From Leucobacter chromiiresistens (GTDB taxonomy: Bacteria > Actinomycetota > Actinomycetes > Actinomycetales > Microbacteriaceae), in contig NZ_FNKB01000001.1 in assembly GCF_900102345.1 (NCBI RefSeq), forward strand, positions 2,232,001 through 2,296,000: DNA of 64,000 nt. The letters run 5' to 3'. The translations under genes were made by a program, and so were the position numbers. The notes below the pieces were generated by a model. That model did no database searches. It was not told the DNA's origin and was given only the letters and a program-made list of their open reading frames with translations. Shown here one piece after another: positions 1 through 11,136 of this stretch. Positions within the stretch are counted from its first letter, which is position 1, and every line of letters starts with the position of its first letter.

Positions 1-212
1 GGGCCCGCGCGATCCGCACGAGGTACCCGAGCCTCGACGGCGTGATCTCCGCATCCTCGGTCGTGCCCTCGGCGCGGGTGGTCGCGCTGTGGAGCCCCGC
101 GATGGACGTGCTGCCGCAGCACCCGCTGGCGCAGCTCCGCCTCGATCGCGACGAGCTCACCGGCGCGATCAACCGCATCGCGGAGCGCTACGGCTACGTA
201 GTGCTTCCCTAG
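1..212 (+). CDS. C-terminal part of a RES-domain protein (truncated by window edge)
   Basis: The + strand is open from base 3 to a TAG at 210-212, giving about 69 codons; the 5' end lies outside the window. The readable tail contains RYPSLDGV, VVALWSPA, a PLAQLRLDRDEL stretch and a final AERYGYVVLP. This resembles the C-terminal third of RES-domain proteins, the MbcT-type NAD+ phosphorylase toxins, in which a conserved aromatic/Pro-rich strand is followed by a short helix and the last beta strand. The catalytic Arg and Tyr would be upstream and cannot be checked. An Xre/MbcA-type antitoxin gene would normally sit just 5' of it, also outside the window. The family assignment comes from memory of the family pattern and is moderate at best; it could be another small protein. 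Confidence 0.42.
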   Translation, partial: ARAIRTRYPSLDGVISASSVVPSARVVALWSPAMDVLPQHPLAQLRLDRDELTGAINRIAERYGYVVLP

Positions 213-303
213 CGCAATGGTCCCCGCCGGGTTCCGTGCGGGTGCGGTTCGCGGCGGCGCGTTCCGGTCCGATTCGTGCAAGACAGCCGGGCCGTGGGCG
301 ACG

Positions 304-309
304 TAGCCT
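304..309 (+). promoter_or_regulatory. -10 hexamer of a probable leaderless promoter (VOC gene)
   Basis: TAGCCT lies exactly six bases before the ATG at 316 and there is no purine-rich ribosome binding site, so transcription would begin at or next to the A of the start codon. The -35 region shows no clear consensus. Confidence 0.4.
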
Positions 310-315
310 GTCCCC

Positions 316-753
316 ATGAACCTGAATCCGCACCTGACGTTCGACTTCATCGGCATCGTGACCGCCGATCTCGGTCGCTCCCTCGCCTTCTACCGATCCC
401 TCGGCATCGCCATCCCGGACGGGCTGGATGACGCTCCCCACGTCGAGGTCGTGCTGCCGCGCGGCCTGAAGCTCGCGTGGGATCCGGTCTCCACCATCGA
501 GAGCTTCTCCCCCGGGTTCTCGCTCCCCTCGGGCGAGGGCCGCATCGGATTCGCGTGCAGCGCGGCGTCGCCCACCGATATCGATGCGGCATACTCCGCC
601 CTCGTCGAGCGCGATCCGGCCGCGGCGCATACGGCGCCCTGGGACGCCCCCTGGGGCCAGCGGTACGCAACGGTGCGGGATCCCGATGGCAACACCGTCG
701 ACATCTACGCCCCGCTCTCGGCGTCGCCCGACTCGGAGCGCCCGCCGGTCTGA
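316..753 (+). CDS. VOC (glyoxalase/bleomycin-resistance fold) family protein
   Basis: A 145-residue protein of the vicinal oxygen chelate fold, the usual size for a single two-module VOC protein. It opens with a beta strand (residues 8-15) and the typical ADLGRSLAFYRSLG helix, and ends with the signature YATVRDPDGNTVDIYAP strand (about 119-135), where the second metal-ligand acidic residue and the loop around DPDGN are conserved. Such proteins include dioxygenases, glyoxalases and antibiotic-binding proteins; the substrate cannot be told. No ribosome binding site precedes the ATG, but a -10-like TAGCCT six bases upstream suggests a leaderless message. Its last 49 bases run antisense into the 3' end of the convergent AraC-type regulator gene, so the two transcripts must overlap. 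Confidence 0.85.
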   Translation: MNLNPHLTFDFIGIVTADLGRSLAFYRSLGIAIPDGLDDAPHVEVVLPRGLKLAWDPVSTIESFSPGFSLPSGEGRIGFACSAASPTDIDAAYSALVERDPAAAHTAPWDAPWGQRYATVRDPDGNTVDIYAPLSASPDSERPPV

Positions 754-1556
754 CGGGAGCGCAGGTACGCGGCTGGCGACTCGCCGTTGAGACGCGCGAA
801 CTCCCGCGTGAAGTGCGACTGGTCGCTGTAGCCCGCCTGTTCGGCGACGAGCGCGAGCGCCGCGCCGGAGTGCATTGCGGCCCGAGCGCGCAGACCGCGA
901 CGGAGGCGCCGCAGCGCTGCATAGCCGTAGCCGAATTCGGCGAGCATCTTGCGGTGCAGGTGCCGCTCCGACCAGCCGAGCCGGAACGCGATGGCGCCGA
1001 GCGACTCCGCACGATCGGCTGCCCGCAGCACCATTCGCGCCCAGCCCTCCGATGAGCACGCGATCGGCCCGGCCGCACCGGTCGCCCGCGCGATGGCGTG
1101 CACGCGATCGTCGTCGGCGACCCGCGCGCTCGTGCCGGCCGGCGTGCTCCGCCCGCCCGCGATCCGACCGGTCGCGTGCGCGCTCGACCGGGAGGCGATC
1201 GCGCGGAGCGCGGCGGCGACGCGTCTTGCGACGGCGGCGTCGACTGCATCCGCTGCGGGGACGAGGACGTCGCGCAGGTCTGCGACGGGTCGCCGGAGAG
1301 CAGCCGCGGCGGTTCCCGGCGCGAACCGGAGGCCGACGGTCGGCCCGTGAAGATCGAGTTGCGTGCGCATCCACGTCGTCGACGGTCCGGCGACGTGCAG
1401 TTCGTCTCCGCGCAGCACGAAGTCGGCGCAGCCGTCCGCGGGGACGATGGTGGACCGCAGGTCCAGCGGCGCCCCCGGCGCGAGCGCCGCCGGCGCCGCG
1501 GGCTGCTCGACGCGCCAGAGCACGCCGAGCCCCGCGACCACGCGCTCCGTGTACAT
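705..1556 (-). CDS. AraC-family transcriptional regulator
   Basis: A 283-residue protein with an N-terminal beta-rich region (about 1-100, effector-binding-like, containing HVAGPSTTWM and GLRFAPG) and a C-terminal AraC DNA-binding domain (about 175-265). The double helix-turn-helix is visible as ESLGAIAFRLGWSERHLHRKM and the signature ALVAEQAGYSDQSHFTREFARLNG with the typical SPAAYLR ending. It starts with ATG five bases after the uvrB stop on the same strand, so it is probably cotranscribed with uvrB. Its last codons overlap the convergent VOC gene by 49 bp. The VOC gene is an obvious candidate target, but that is inference from adjacency only. Confidence 0.88.
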   Translation of the reverse strand: MYTERVVAGLGVLWRVEQPAAPAALAPGAPLDLRSTIVPADGCADFVLRGDELHVAGPSTTWMRTQLDLHGPTVGLRFAPGTAAAALRRPVADLRDVLVPAADAVDAAVARRVAAALRAIASRSSAHATGRIAGGRSTPAGTSARVADDDRVHAIARATGAAGPIACSSEGWARMVLRAADRAESLGAIAFRLGWSERHLHRKMLAEFGYGYAALRRLRRGLRARAAMHSGAALALVAEQAGYSDQSHFTREFARLNGESPAAYLRSRQTGGRSESGDAESGA

Positions 1557-1561
1557 GAGGC

Positions 1562-3652
<2,091 letters not shown>

Positions 3653-3659
3653 GCCTTCG

Positions 3660-3665
3660 AGAGTA
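3660..3665 (-). promoter_or_regulatory. -10 hexamer of a probable leaderless uvrB promoter
   Basis: On the minus strand TACTCT is followed by seven bases and then the uvrB ATG at 3652. The spacing would put the transcription start at the start codon. It also supports the shorter uvrB start over the ATG at 3682. Confidence 0.4.
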
Positions 3666-3720
3666 CTCGGCACCACCGACATTCACGGGAGCGTTCCGCG
3701 GCGGGCGTACGCGCCGGCCG

Positions 3721-4917
3721 TCAGAGGGACGGCGCGAAGCGATCCGGCAGCTCCAAGTCGCCCACACCCGACCAGCGCACCTCCTCGAGCCCCTGCCATG
3801 CAGCGGCGCGCGCGAGCAGCTCCCGCGCCGCCTCCGCCGTGCGACGCGGCGCACCAGGCTCGCGCCACGCCGCCTGCACGAGCAGCGCGCGCCCGGCGCG
3901 ATCGGCCTTCAGATCGATGCGGCCCGCCATGGCGCCGCCGACCATGAGCGGCAGGCAGTAGTAGCCGAATCGCCGCTGCTCCTTCGGCGTGTAGATCTCG
4001 ATGCGGTAGTGGAAGCCGAACATGCGCTCCGCCCGCGGGCGGAACCAGACCACCGGGTCGAACGGGGTCAGCAGGGCATCGGGGGCGAGGCGGGACGGCA
4101 CCCGAGCATCACGATGCATCAAGGCGCGCTCCGGCTTGCCCGCACGGGTGCGCCATCCCGCCACCTCGACGGGCACGAGCTCCCCCGCCTCCTCGAGCGC
4201 CGCCACCGCGGTGCGAGCCGCGCCCGCCCGCAGGCGGTGATAGTCGGCGAGGTCGGCGAGCGTCGCGACGCCGAGCGACCGAGCGGCGCGGGCGACGAGC
4301 GCGCGCTGAGCCTCGGCGGTGGGCACGGCGCCGCGCGCCGCGGGCGGCAGAATCTGCTCCTCGAGCGCGTACCGGCGCTGAAACCCCTCCCGCCCGGCCG
4401 ACACCACCTCGCCCCAGGCGAAGAGGGTCTCCACGGCTCGCTTCGTCTCGCTCCAATCCCACCAGGGGCCGCGGTTCGCCCGCGGCCCCTGCTCCACATC
4501 GCGCACGAGCGACGGCCCCTCGGCGGCGAGCTGCGCGCGCACCCGGTCCAGGCTCGGCTCGAGCTGCGCGGCTCGGCCGTTCGACTCGTCGCGAGCCCTC
4601 CGCTCGGCCATGCGCCAGCCGAACAGCGGGCGATCCCGCACCGGGATGAACGCGGCCTCGTGCGCCCAGTACTCCGTGAACTCGCCGCTGCCCCAGAGAT
4701 GCTGATCGAGGGCCGCCGCGTCGTAGACGCCGTGCCGCGAGAACACGGGGAGGTGATGGCTGCGCGCGAAGACGTTCACCGAGTCGATCTGCAGCACGTG
4801 CACTGCCGAGAGTGCGGCGTCGAACGGTCGGCGGGCGCGGATTCGCGCCGAGTTCGCGAAGCCCTGCGCCGCCAGGGCGATGCGGCGCGCCTCGGCGGCC
4901 GTGAGTGAGAGCACCAT
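3721..4917 (-). CDS. YcaQ/AlkZ-type DNA glycosylase, winged-helix protein
   Basis: A 398-residue protein of the HTH_42 family (COG3214), which includes E. coli YcaQ and Streptomyces AlkZ, monofunctional DNA glycosylases that unhook interstrand crosslinks and bulky adducts. Diagnostic is the catalytic QxD segment in VLQIDSVNVFARSHHLPVFSR (about residues 42-62), followed by WAHEAAFIP and the tandem winged-helix regions around GPWWDWSETKRAVETLFAWGEV and the C-terminal RMFGFHYRIEIYTPKEQRRFGYY with a MVGG loop. The length fits the family. The ATG is preceded by TAGCGT at a six-base spacing and no ribosome binding site, so it may be leaderless. It lies next to uvrB on the same strand, a repair context, but probably has its own promoter. 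Confidence 0.85.
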   Translation of the reverse strand: MVLSLTAAEARRIALAAQGFANSARIRARRPFDAALSAVHVLQIDSVNVFARSHHLPVFSRHGVYDAAALDQHLWGSGEFTEYWAHEAAFIPVRDRPLFGWRMAERRARDESNGRAAQLEPSLDRVRAQLAAEGPSLVRDVEQGPRANRGPWWDWSETKRAVETLFAWGEVVSAGREGFQRRYALEEQILPPAARGAVPTAEAQRALVARAARSLGVATLADLADYHRLRAGAARTAVAALEEAGELVPVEVAGWRTRAGKPERALMHRDARVPSRLAPDALLTPFDPVVWFRPRAERMFGFHYRIEIYTPKEQRRFGYYCLPLMVGGAMAGRIDLKADRAGRALLVQAAWREPGAPRRTAEAARELLARAAAWQGLEEVRWSGVGDLELPDRFAPSL

Positions 4918-4923
4918 TCCGGT

Positions 4924-4929
4924 ACGCTA
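4924..4929 (-). promoter_or_regulatory. -10 hexamer of a probable leaderless promoter (YcaQ-type gene)
   Basis: TAGCGT on the minus strand ends six bases before the ATG at 4917, with no Shine-Dalgarno in between. Confidence 0.38.
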
Positions 4930-4964
4930 TCGCAATCCCGGCCGACGCGGCGTGCCGCGATCGA

Positions 4965-5381
4965 TCAGGCGAACCAGAGCGCGAGCTCGCGCGCGGCCGA
5001 CTCGGGCGAGTCGGAGCCGTGCACGAGATTCTGCTGCACCCGCTCGCCCCAGTCGCGGCCGAGGTCGCCGCGGATCGTTCCGGGTGCCGCCGTGGTCGGA
5101 TCGGTCGTGCCCGCGAGCGAACGGAAGCCCTCGATGACGCGCTCCCCCTGAGCGCGGATCGCCACGGACGGGCCCGAGGACATGAAATCGAGGAGCGGCT
5201 CGTAGAACGGCTTGCCCTCGTGCTCGGCGTAGTGCGCCGCGAGGAGCTCGCGGTCGGGGGCGACGAAGCGGAGATCCGTCAGCCGGTACCCCTTGGCCTC
5301 GATGCGGCGGATGATCTCGCCGGTCAGGCCGCGGGCGACGCCGTCGGGCTTCACCAGGATCAACGTTTCTTCAGCCGACAT
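4965..5381 (-). CDS. ndk: Nucleoside diphosphate kinase
   Basis: Ndk transfers the gamma phosphate from ATP to nucleoside diphosphates through a phosphohistidine, balancing NTP and dNTP pools in the cytosol. The 138-residue length is standard. The active-site motif NLVHGSDSPESA places the phosphorylated histidine at residue 121; the N-terminal TLILVKPDGVARG nucleotide-binding strand and the YAEHEGKPFYEPLLDFMSSGP segment are also intact. A good ribosome binding site (AAGGAG, eight bases before ATG) is present, unlike the neighbouring YcaQ-type gene. In many actinobacteria ndk sits just downstream of the folC-DUF4233 pair, as here, with an 85 bp gap that could hold its own promoter. Confidence 0.97.
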   Translation of the reverse strand: MSAEETLILVKPDGVARGLTGEIIRRIEAKGYRLTDLRFVAPDRELLAAHYAEHEGKPFYEPLLDFMSSGPSVAIRAQGERVIEGFRSLAGTTDPTTAAPGTIRGDLGRDWGERVQQNLVHGSDSPESAARELALWFA

Positions 5382-5466
5382 GCGGACTCCTTCTCACTCG
5401 GGACGATAATCGGGACGGACACTCGGACGACCGCGCGGGGCCGGTCCGATCAGAGAGTGTATCGAA

Positions 5467-5970
5467 TCAGCCTGCGTCGCCCTGCGCGGCCAGCCACGCG
5501 GCACGGTCGCGGTCGATCCGCGCCCCCCGGATCATGCAGTAGACCCACAGCGCCGAGAACAGCACGCTCACGATGAGTGACATGGGCAGGATGAAGGCGG
5601 TGAGCAGCATGAGCACGTGGACGACCCAGCCGACGATGATGCCGAAGCGGCCGCGCCGCATGCCGCCGAGGGCGACGAGGATCACGAGTGCGAGCCCGCC
5701 TCCGGCGAAGAGTCCCAGCTCACGGGGCTCGAGCACCGCCATCCCGAAGATCGTCAGGCCGAAGAGAGCGACGATGAAGAGCTCGAAGCCCAGCACGATG
5801 GACGCGAGGGCCTTCTGCGTGGAGGTCGGTCCGCGTCGCGCGCCCGCGATGCGCATCGCCGAATTGTGGGCGGCGTTCTCAGACGGCGAGAGCACGAGCT
5901 CCGGTTCCTCCGGGCCCCCGCGGGGGCTCGGCCGCCGCTCGGCGCCGCGGCCGTCCGCCGCGCCGGTCAC
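5467..5970 (-). CDS. DUF4233 domain-containing membrane protein
   Basis: A 167-residue small membrane protein with a polar, Pro/Glu-rich N-terminal 40 residues and then about four hydrophobic segments: ALASIVLGFELFIVALFGLTIFG, LGLFAGGGLALVILVAL, FGIIVGWVVHVLMLLTAFILP and a last helix ending in ALWVYCMIRG. This matches the DUF4233 family, which has no known biochemical function. In actinobacteria it is commonly found between folC and ndk, as here. I place the start at a GTG that overlaps the folC stop as GTGA, implying translational coupling; an internal ATG (MRIAGARRG) is the alternative and would remove the polar N-terminal extension. Confidence 0.82.
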   Translation of the reverse strand: MTGAADGRGAERRPSPRGGPEEPELVLSPSENAAHNSAMRIAGARRGPTSTQKALASIVLGFELFIVALFGLTIFGMAVLEPRELGLFAGGGLALVILVALGGMRRGRFGIIVGWVVHVLMLLTAFILPMSLIVSVLFSALWVYCMIRGARIDRDRAAWLAAQGDAG

Positions 5971-7307
5971 GCCGCGCTCCAGCCCTCGGAGCGGGCGAAC
6001 GCGATCGCCTCGCCCGCCAGCAGCACCGAGCCGACCACCAGCACCGCGCGCCCCTCGGCCCGCATCGCCCAGCCGCGGGCCTCTGCGAGCGCCTCCGGAA
6101 GCGAATCGGCGAGTTCGATCGGCGTACCGGGAATCTCCTCCTCTGCGATGCGCTTCAGCTCCTCCGCGGTGGTGCTGCGGGGCGAATCGACCGGAGTGAC
6201 GGTCACGCGGTGCGCGATCGGCGCGAGCGCGGCGAGCAGGCCCGAGGAGTCCTTCTCCTCGAGCACGCCGACCACGAGCGCGAGCTCGGAGAAGTCGAAC
6301 GACTCCGTCACGGCCGCGACGAGCGCCGCCGCGCCGTGCGGGTTGTGCGCGGCGTCCACGTAGATCACGGGATCGGTGCCGATCAGCTGCAGCCTCCCCG
6401 GCGAGGTGAGCGCGCCGAAGCCCTCGTCGAGCACCTCCTCGGGCAGCGGGCGACCCGCACCGAAGAACGCCTCGACTGCGGCGATCGCGAGAGTCGCGTT
6501 CTCGGCCTGGTGATGCCCGAACAGCGGCAGGAAGATGGGGTCGTAGGCGTGGCCGCCGATCCCGACGACGTCGATCTGGCGCCCGCCGACGGCGACGCGG
6601 TCGTCCACCAGCGAGAAGTCGCGGCCCTGCACGGCGAGGGCGGCGTCGTGGCGGGTCGCGGCCTCGGCGATCTCGGCGAGCGCGTCGGGATCCTGGTGGG
6701 CCGACACCACGACGGACCCGGGCTTGATGATGCCCGCCTTGGTGCGGGCGATGGTCGCGACGTCGGGGCCGAGCACCGCGGTGTGATCGAGGTCGATCGG
6801 CGTGAGCACCGCGACGCGGGCATCGACGATGTTCGTCGCATCCCATTCGCCGCCCATGCCGACCTCGATCACGGCGACATCGACCGGAGCATCGGCGAAG
6901 GCGACGAGTGCGAGCACGGCGAGCGCTTCGAAGAAGGTGATCGGACCGTGGCCGGCGGCGACGAGCTCGGCGTCGACGACCTCGAGCGGCAGTTGCAGCT
7001 CCTCCCATGCGGAGGCGAGCACGGCTCCGTCGATCGGCGCTCCGTCGAGCTGGAACCGCTCGGTGAAGTCGACGAGGTGCGGGCTGGTAAAGAGCCCGGT
7101 GCGGAGCCCGTGGGCGCTCATGAGCGACGCGATCGCGCGACTGGTCGAGGTCTTCCCGTTCGTTCCGGCCACCTGGATGACGGGGAACGAGAGCTGCGGC
7201 GAGCCGGCGAGCTCGGCGAGGCGCCGCACCGGGTCGATGCGCGGCCGAGGATGCGCCTCGCCGACGCGCTCGAGGAGGGCGGCGTACACCGCTTCGGCGC
7301 CGCTCAT
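5967..7307 (-). CDS. folC: Bifunctional folylpolyglutamate synthase/dihydrofolate synthase
   Basis: FolC ligates glutamate to dihydropteroate and to folates, giving polyglutamylated cofactor retained in the cell. The 446-residue protein has the Mur-ligase-type P-loop AGTNGKTST (about residues 47-55) followed by GLFTSPHL, then the central [10 protein letters not shown] and [13 protein letters not shown] motifs, and the C-terminal domain with [11 protein letters not shown]. The ATG overlaps the ileS stop as ATGA and its own stop overlaps the DUF4233 GTG, so the three genes form a tight, probably coupled operon. Expression is therefore likely to depend in part on the ileS T-box. Confidence 0.96.
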   Translation of the reverse strand: MSGAEAVYAALLERVGEAHPRPRIDPVRRLAELAGSPQLSFPVIQVAGTNGKTSTSRAIASLMSAHGLRTGLFTSPHLVDFTERFQLDGAPIDGAVLASAWEELQLPLEVVDAELVAAGHGPITFFEALAVLALVAFADAPVDVAVIEVGMGGEWDATNIVDARVAVLTPIDLDHTAVLGPDVATIARTKAGIIKPGSVVVSAHQDPDALAEIAEAATRHDAALAVQGRDFSLVDDRVAVGGRQIDVVGIGGHAYDPIFLPLFGHHQAENATLAIAAVEAFFGAGRPLPEEVLDEGFGALTSPGRLQLIGTDPVIYVDAAHNPHGAAALVAAVTESFDFSELALVVGVLEEKDSSGLLAALAPIAHRVTVTPVDSPRSTTAEELKRIAEEEIPGTPIELADSLPEALAEARGWAMRAEGRAVLVVGSVLLAGEAIAFARSEGWSAA

Positions 7308-10300
7308 GCCGCGCCTCCCGCTCGGAGGGATGCCGCTTCGGTCGCATCGATGGTGATGACGATCGCGGCCTTCTCGGATCCGATGCCGCGGGCGGCGGAG
7401 ACGAAGACGCCGTTGCCGGGAGACGGGATGTCATCGACGATCGCGTCGATCCCGACCGCCTCCTGCACGGCGAAGCCCTCGGCCAGCGTCTCGCTCGCGA
7501 TGAGCGCTGCGTGCGCCTCCAGCGCTGCGGCGTGCGCCGGCTCGGCGTTCAGCGCCAGCACGATGCGGTCGCTCACCTCGAGCCCGGCGTTCTTGCGCGC
7601 CTCCTGCACGGCGCGGATCGCGTCTCGCGCGATGCCCTCCGCCTCCAGTTCGGGCGTGAGCGCCGTGTCGAGCATCGCGAAGCCGCCGCCGGGCAGCAGC
7701 GTCAGCGCCGGGCCGGCGTCCGCGTCGTCGCCGGCCCGCAGGGTGAGGTCGTACTCGTGCGGTTCGAGCGCGATGCCGCCGGCGACGACAGCGCCGTTCT
7801 GCTCGCTCCAGTCGCCCGATTTCGCCGCCCTGATCGCCTGCTGCACCTGCTTGCCGAGACGCGGCCCGGCCGCCCGCGCGTTGACGGAGAGCGTCTGCAC
7901 GATCCCGTGCTCCTGGGCGCTGGTCTCCGTCTGCTGCACGAGCTCGACCGCCTTGACGTTCAGCTCCTCCCGCAGAATGTCGGCGAAGGGCGCGAGCTCG
8001 GCGGGGTGCTCCGCGACGACGGTGAGCGACGCGAGCGGCAGGCGCACGCGCAGGCCGCGGCTCTTGCGGAGCGCGAGCGTCTGCGACGTGATCTGCCGCA
8101 CCTCGTCCATGGCGCGCACGAGCGGTGCGTCGTCGGGGAACTCCGCCGCGTCCGGCCAGTCCGTGAGATGCACCGACCGGCCGCCGGTGAGGCCGCGCCA
8201 GAGCTCCTCGGTGACGAGCGGGGCCAACGGTGCGGAGACGCGGGCGACGGTCTCGAGCACGGTGTAGAGGGTGTCGAAGGCCTGCCGGTTCTCGGGGGCG
8301 CCGTGCTCGCCGCCGAGCCCCGCCCAGAAGCGGTCGCGGGAGCGTCGCACGTACCAGTTCGTGAGCACCTCGGCGTATGCGCGCAGCGCCTCGGCCGCAG
8401 AGGTCGTGTCCAGCGCCTCGAGGTGCGATTCGACGTCGCGGATGAGCCGCCCGGTCTTCGCGAGGATGTACCGGTCGAGCGGGTCGGTCGAGTCGGTGCG
8501 CCGCTCCGCGGCGATGCCGTCGGCGTTGGCGTAGAGCGAGAAGAAGTACCACGTGCTCCAGAGCGGCAGGATGAACTGGCGCACGCCCTCGCGGATGCCC
8601 TCCTCCGTGACGACGAGGTTGCCGCCGCGCACCACCGGCGACGCCATGAGGAACCAGCGCATCGCGTCGGAGCCGTCGCGATCGAACACCTCGTTCACGT
8701 CGGGGTAGTTGCGCAGCGACTTCGACATCTTGTTGCCGTCGGAGCCCAGCACGATGCCGTGGCTGACCACGTTGGTGAAGGCGGGCCGGTCGAACAGCGC
8801 CGTGGCGAGCACGTGCTGCACGTAGAACCACCCGCGGGTCTGCCCGATGTACTCGACGATGAAGTCGGCCGGCTGATGCGTCTCGAACCACTCCTGGTTC
8901 TCGAACGGGTAGTGCGCCTGGGCGAACGGCATGGACCCCGAATCGAACCAGACGTCGAGCACGTCCTCGATGCGGCGCATCGTCGACCGACCGGTCGGGT
9001 CGTCGGGATTGGGCCGGGTCAGCTGGTCGATGTAGGGACGGTGCAGGTCGACCTCGCCGGCCTCGTTGCGGGGCAGTTCGCCGAAGTCGGCCGCCAGCTC
9101 CGCGACGGAGCCGTAGACGTCGACGCGCGGGTGCTCGGGGTCGTCGCTCTTCCAGACCGGAATCGGGCTGCCCCAGTACCGGTTGCGGCTGATCGACCAG
9201 TCGCGGGCGCCCTCGAGCCAGTTGCCGAACTGCCCGTGCTTGACGTTCTCGGGCACCCAGGTGATCTGCTCGTTGGTCTCGAGCATGCGCTCCTTGATGT
9301 CGGTGACCCGCACGAACCAGCTCGAGACGGCCTTGTAGATGAGCGGGTTGCGGCACCGCCAGCAGTGGGGGTAGGAGTGCTCGTAGCTCTGCTCGCGCAG
9401 CAGGCGACCCCGCTCCCGCACGAGGCGGATCAGCGGCCGATTCGCGTCCATCCACAGCTCGCCCGCGACGTCGGAGACGGCTGCGATGAAGCGGCCGCCC
9501 TCGTCGACGCTCACGATGGTCGGCATGCCCGCGGCGGTGGCGATGCGGTAGTCGTCCTCGCCGTAGGCGGGCGACTGGTGCACGATGCCCGTGCCGTCCG
9601 TGGTCGACACGTAGTCGTCGACGAGGATCTGCCAGCAGTGCTCGGTGCCCCAGACCTCGGTGTCCGTGAAGTAGTCGAAGAGGGGGGCGTAGCGCACGCC
9701 GTCGAGATCGGCGCCGCGCACGTGCTGAGCGACGGCCGCGACGGCTTCCTCGGGGGTGGCGTAGCCGAGATCCTTCGCGTGCGCGCCGACGAGCTCGCTC
9801 GCGAGCAGGTATCGCGCCGCACCCGCGGCGGACCCGTCGCCCGCGCCCGCGGGGCCGGCGGGGAGGACGGCGTAGTCGATGTCGGGCCCGACGGCGAGGG
9901 CGGCGTTCGTGGGCAGCGTCCACGGCGTGGTGGTCCAGGCCAGGGCGCGCGCGCCGTCGAGGCCGAGCGCGTCGGCGCGGTCGCCGGTCAGCGGGAACGC
10001 GACCGTGACCGAGGGGTCCTGGCGCATCTGGTACACGTCGTCGTCCATGCGCAGCTCGTGGTTCGACAGCGGCGTCTCGTCGCGCCAGCAGTACGGGAGG
10101 ATGCGGGATCCCTCGTAGGCGAGGCCCCGGTCGTGGAGCTGCTTGAACGCCCAGATCACGCTCTCCATGTAGCCGAGGTCGAGCGTCTTGTAGCCGTGCT
10201 CGAAGTCGACCCAGCGGGCCTGGCGGGTCACGTACTCCTCCCACTCGCGGGTGTACTGCAGCACCGAGGCGCGCGCCTTGCCGTTGAACGCGGCGACGCC

Positions 10301-10693
10301 CATCTCCTCGATCTGCGACTTCTCGGTGATGCCGAGCTGCTTCATGGCCTCGAGTTCGGCCGGGAGCCCGTGCGTGTCCCACCCGAAGCGGCGCTCCACC
10401 TTCTTGCCGCGCATCGTCTGGAAGCGCGGGAAGACGTCTTTCGCGTACCCGGTCAGCAGGTGCCCGTAGTGGGGCAGGCCGTTGGCGAACGGGGGGCCGT
10501 CGTTGAACACCCACTCGGGCGCATCGGCCCGCTGCCGGATCGACTCGCGGAAGGTGTCGTCGGACGCCCAGAAGTCGAGTACACCCCGCTCGATCTCGGG
10601 GAGCCGGGGCGATGCGGCGACGCCGAAGGCGGCGCCCGCCTGCGATGCGGCGTGGGTGGACGGGGTTCCCGTGGGCTGCTGAGGGTACGGCAT
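7304..10693 (-). CDS. ileS: Isoleucyl-tRNA synthetase, long (eukaryote-like) type
   Basis: A 1129-residue class I synthetase charging tRNA-Ile. The HIGH signature appears as GLPHYGHLL in [17 protein letters not shown], and the KMSKS loop as [14 protein letters not shown]. Length, the [19 protein letters not shown] segment and the long C-terminal region place it in the type also found in eukaryotes and some bacteria (IleRS2), which tends to be naturally insensitive to mupirocin; that property is inferred, not shown. The editing domain lies around residues 200-400. The ATG at 10693 has an AAGGA ribosome binding site; longer in-frame extensions upstream run through the T-box leader and are rejected. 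It is the first gene of ileS-folC-DUF4233. Confidence 0.97.
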   Translation of the reverse strand: MPYPQQPTGTPSTHAASQAGAAFGVAASPRLPEIERGVLDFWASDDTFRESIRQRADAPEWVFNDGPPFANGLPHYGHLLTGYAKDVFPRFQTMRGKKVERRFGWDTHGLPAELEAMKQLGITEKSQIEEMGVAAFNGKARASVLQYTREWEEYVTRQARWVDFEHGYKTLDLGYMESVIWAFKQLHDRGLAYEGSRILPYCWRDETPLSNHELRMDDDVYQMRQDPSVTVAFPLTGDRADALGLDGARALAWTTTPWTLPTNAALAVGPDIDYAVLPAGPAGAGDGSAAGAARYLLASELVGAHAKDLGYATPEEAVAAVAQHVRGADLDGVRYAPLFDYFTDTEVWGTEHCWQILVDDYVSTTDGTGIVHQSPAYGEDDYRIATAAGMPTIVSVDEGGRFIAAVSDVAGELWMDANRPLIRLVRERGRLLREQSYEHSYPHCWRCRNPLIYKAVSSWFVRVTDIKERMLETNEQITWVPENVKHGQFGNWLEGARDWSISRNRYWGSPIPVWKSDDPEHPRVDVYGSVAELAADFGELPRNEAGEVDLHRPYIDQLTRPNPDDPTGRSTMRRIEDVLDVWFDSGSMPFAQAHYPFENQEWFETHQPADFIVEYIGQTRGWFYVQHVLATALFDRPAFTNVVSHGIVLGSDGNKMSKSLRNYPDVNEVFDRDGSDAMRWFLMASPVVRGGNLVVTEEGIREGVRQFILPLWSTWYFFSLYANADGIAAERRTDSTDPLDRYILAKTGRLIRDVESHLEALDTTSAAEALRAYAEVLTNWYVRRSRDRFWAGLGGEHGAPENRQAFDTLYTVLETVARVSAPLAPLVTEELWRGLTGGRSVHLTDWPDAAEFPDDAPLVRAMDEVRQITSQTLALRKSRGLRVRLPLASLTVVAEHPAELAPFADILREELNVKAVELVQQTETSAQEHGIVQTLSVNARAAGPRLGKQVQQAIRAAKSGDWSEQNGAVVAGGIALEPHEYDLTLRAGDDADAGPALTLLPGGGFAMLDTALTPELEAEGIARDAIRAVQEARKNAGLEVSDRIVLALNAEPAHAAALEAHAALIASETLAEGFAVQEAVGIDAIVDDIPSPGNGVFVSAARGIGSEKAAIVITIDATEAASLRAGGAA

Positions 10694-10759
10694 GGGTTCC
10701 TTCTCGGTTCCGGCGTGCGAGTATGTGCCTGCGCCGGGACGAGATCCGGATCGCGTCCG

Positions 10760-10942
10760 TCTCCCGCGGTACCACCCCGCTTGCCGCTCGCGCCCTCGGT
10801 GGAGGGGCCGGCGACCTCTTCGTTGGGCTGTGACGGGCCCGACCCGTTCGGTTCTACTGAGCGGTTGGTCCCCCATCGTGGGGCACGGCGCCGCCGTTCT
10901 TCCGAAGACTCCCCGATGATGGTCGGTTCGCAGTCGATGCAA
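10760..10942 (-). promoter_or_regulatory. T-box leader of ileS
   Basis: Read on the minus strand, the leader contains an ATC-ATC-GGGGAG segment near 10912-10920 offering an isoleucine (AUC) specifier codon, the conserved GTAGAACCGAACGGG element further 3', and the T-box bulge sequence GGTGGTACCGCGG at 10764-10776 that pairs with the free NCCA end of uncharged tRNA. The order and wording match the actinobacterial ileS T-boxes, which act on translation by uncovering the ribosome binding site rather than by termination. The ribosome binding site AAGGA lies about 65 bases after the T-box. No strong terminator with a U-run is seen, consistent with translational control. Confidence 0.88.
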
Positions 10943-10944
10943 CC

Positions 10945-10950
10945 AGTGTA
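10945..10950 (-). promoter_or_regulatory. -10 hexamer upstream of the ileS T-box
   Basis: TACACT on the minus strand lies just upstream of the T-box leader, which would make the 5' untranslated region about 245 bases. The -35 region is weak. Confidence 0.4.
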
Positions 10951-11012
10951 GCGCAGCGCTGATCCACCCGCCTGCGTGCGCGAAGTTGCGAACGGGCGGA
11001 TCGCGGACCTCG

Positions 11013-11025
11013 GTTCGTAACGAAC
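11013..11025. promoter_or_regulatory. 13-bp palindrome GTTCGTAACGAAC
   Basis: A perfect inverted repeat GTTCG-TAA-CGAAC sits in the ileS/transporter intergenic region; a degenerate GTTGCGAAC half-match lies at 10985-10993. It is about 95 bp upstream of the proposed transporter promoter and about 63 bp upstream of the ileS -10. It looks like an operator for a dimeric regulator; the regulator is unknown. Apart from this, the T-box and the promoter at 11108, I see nothing in 10951-11367. Confidence 0.35.
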
Positions 11026-11107
11026 GAGTAACGATGCAGCGACGTGAGAATCCCAGATCAGCGGGGCATACGCGGCGGCGATCGGCACTCCGGCCGCCGG
11101 GCGCGCC

Positions 11108-11136
11108 TTGCACATCCGTGCACGACGTTGTTAGCG
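11108..11136 (+). promoter_or_regulatory. Candidate promoter of the osmoprotectant ABC operon
   Basis: TTGCAC, a 17-base spacer and TTAGCG form a reasonable sigma-70-type promoter. It would give a 5' untranslated region of roughly 225 bases before the GTG at 11368. I looked for a ydaO (c-di-AMP) riboswitch in that leader and did not see its conserved core. Confidence 0.4.

Noticed and set aside
3653..3682. Upstream uvrB start at 3682
   Set aside because: It would add ten atypical residues; the N terminus [12 protein letters not shown] is usual in actinobacteria and has a -10 at leaderless spacing.
7511..10951. 1146-codon open frame on the plus strand opposite ileS
   Set aside because: Antisense shadow of ileS, as shown by composition and the complete IleRS motifs on the minus strand.
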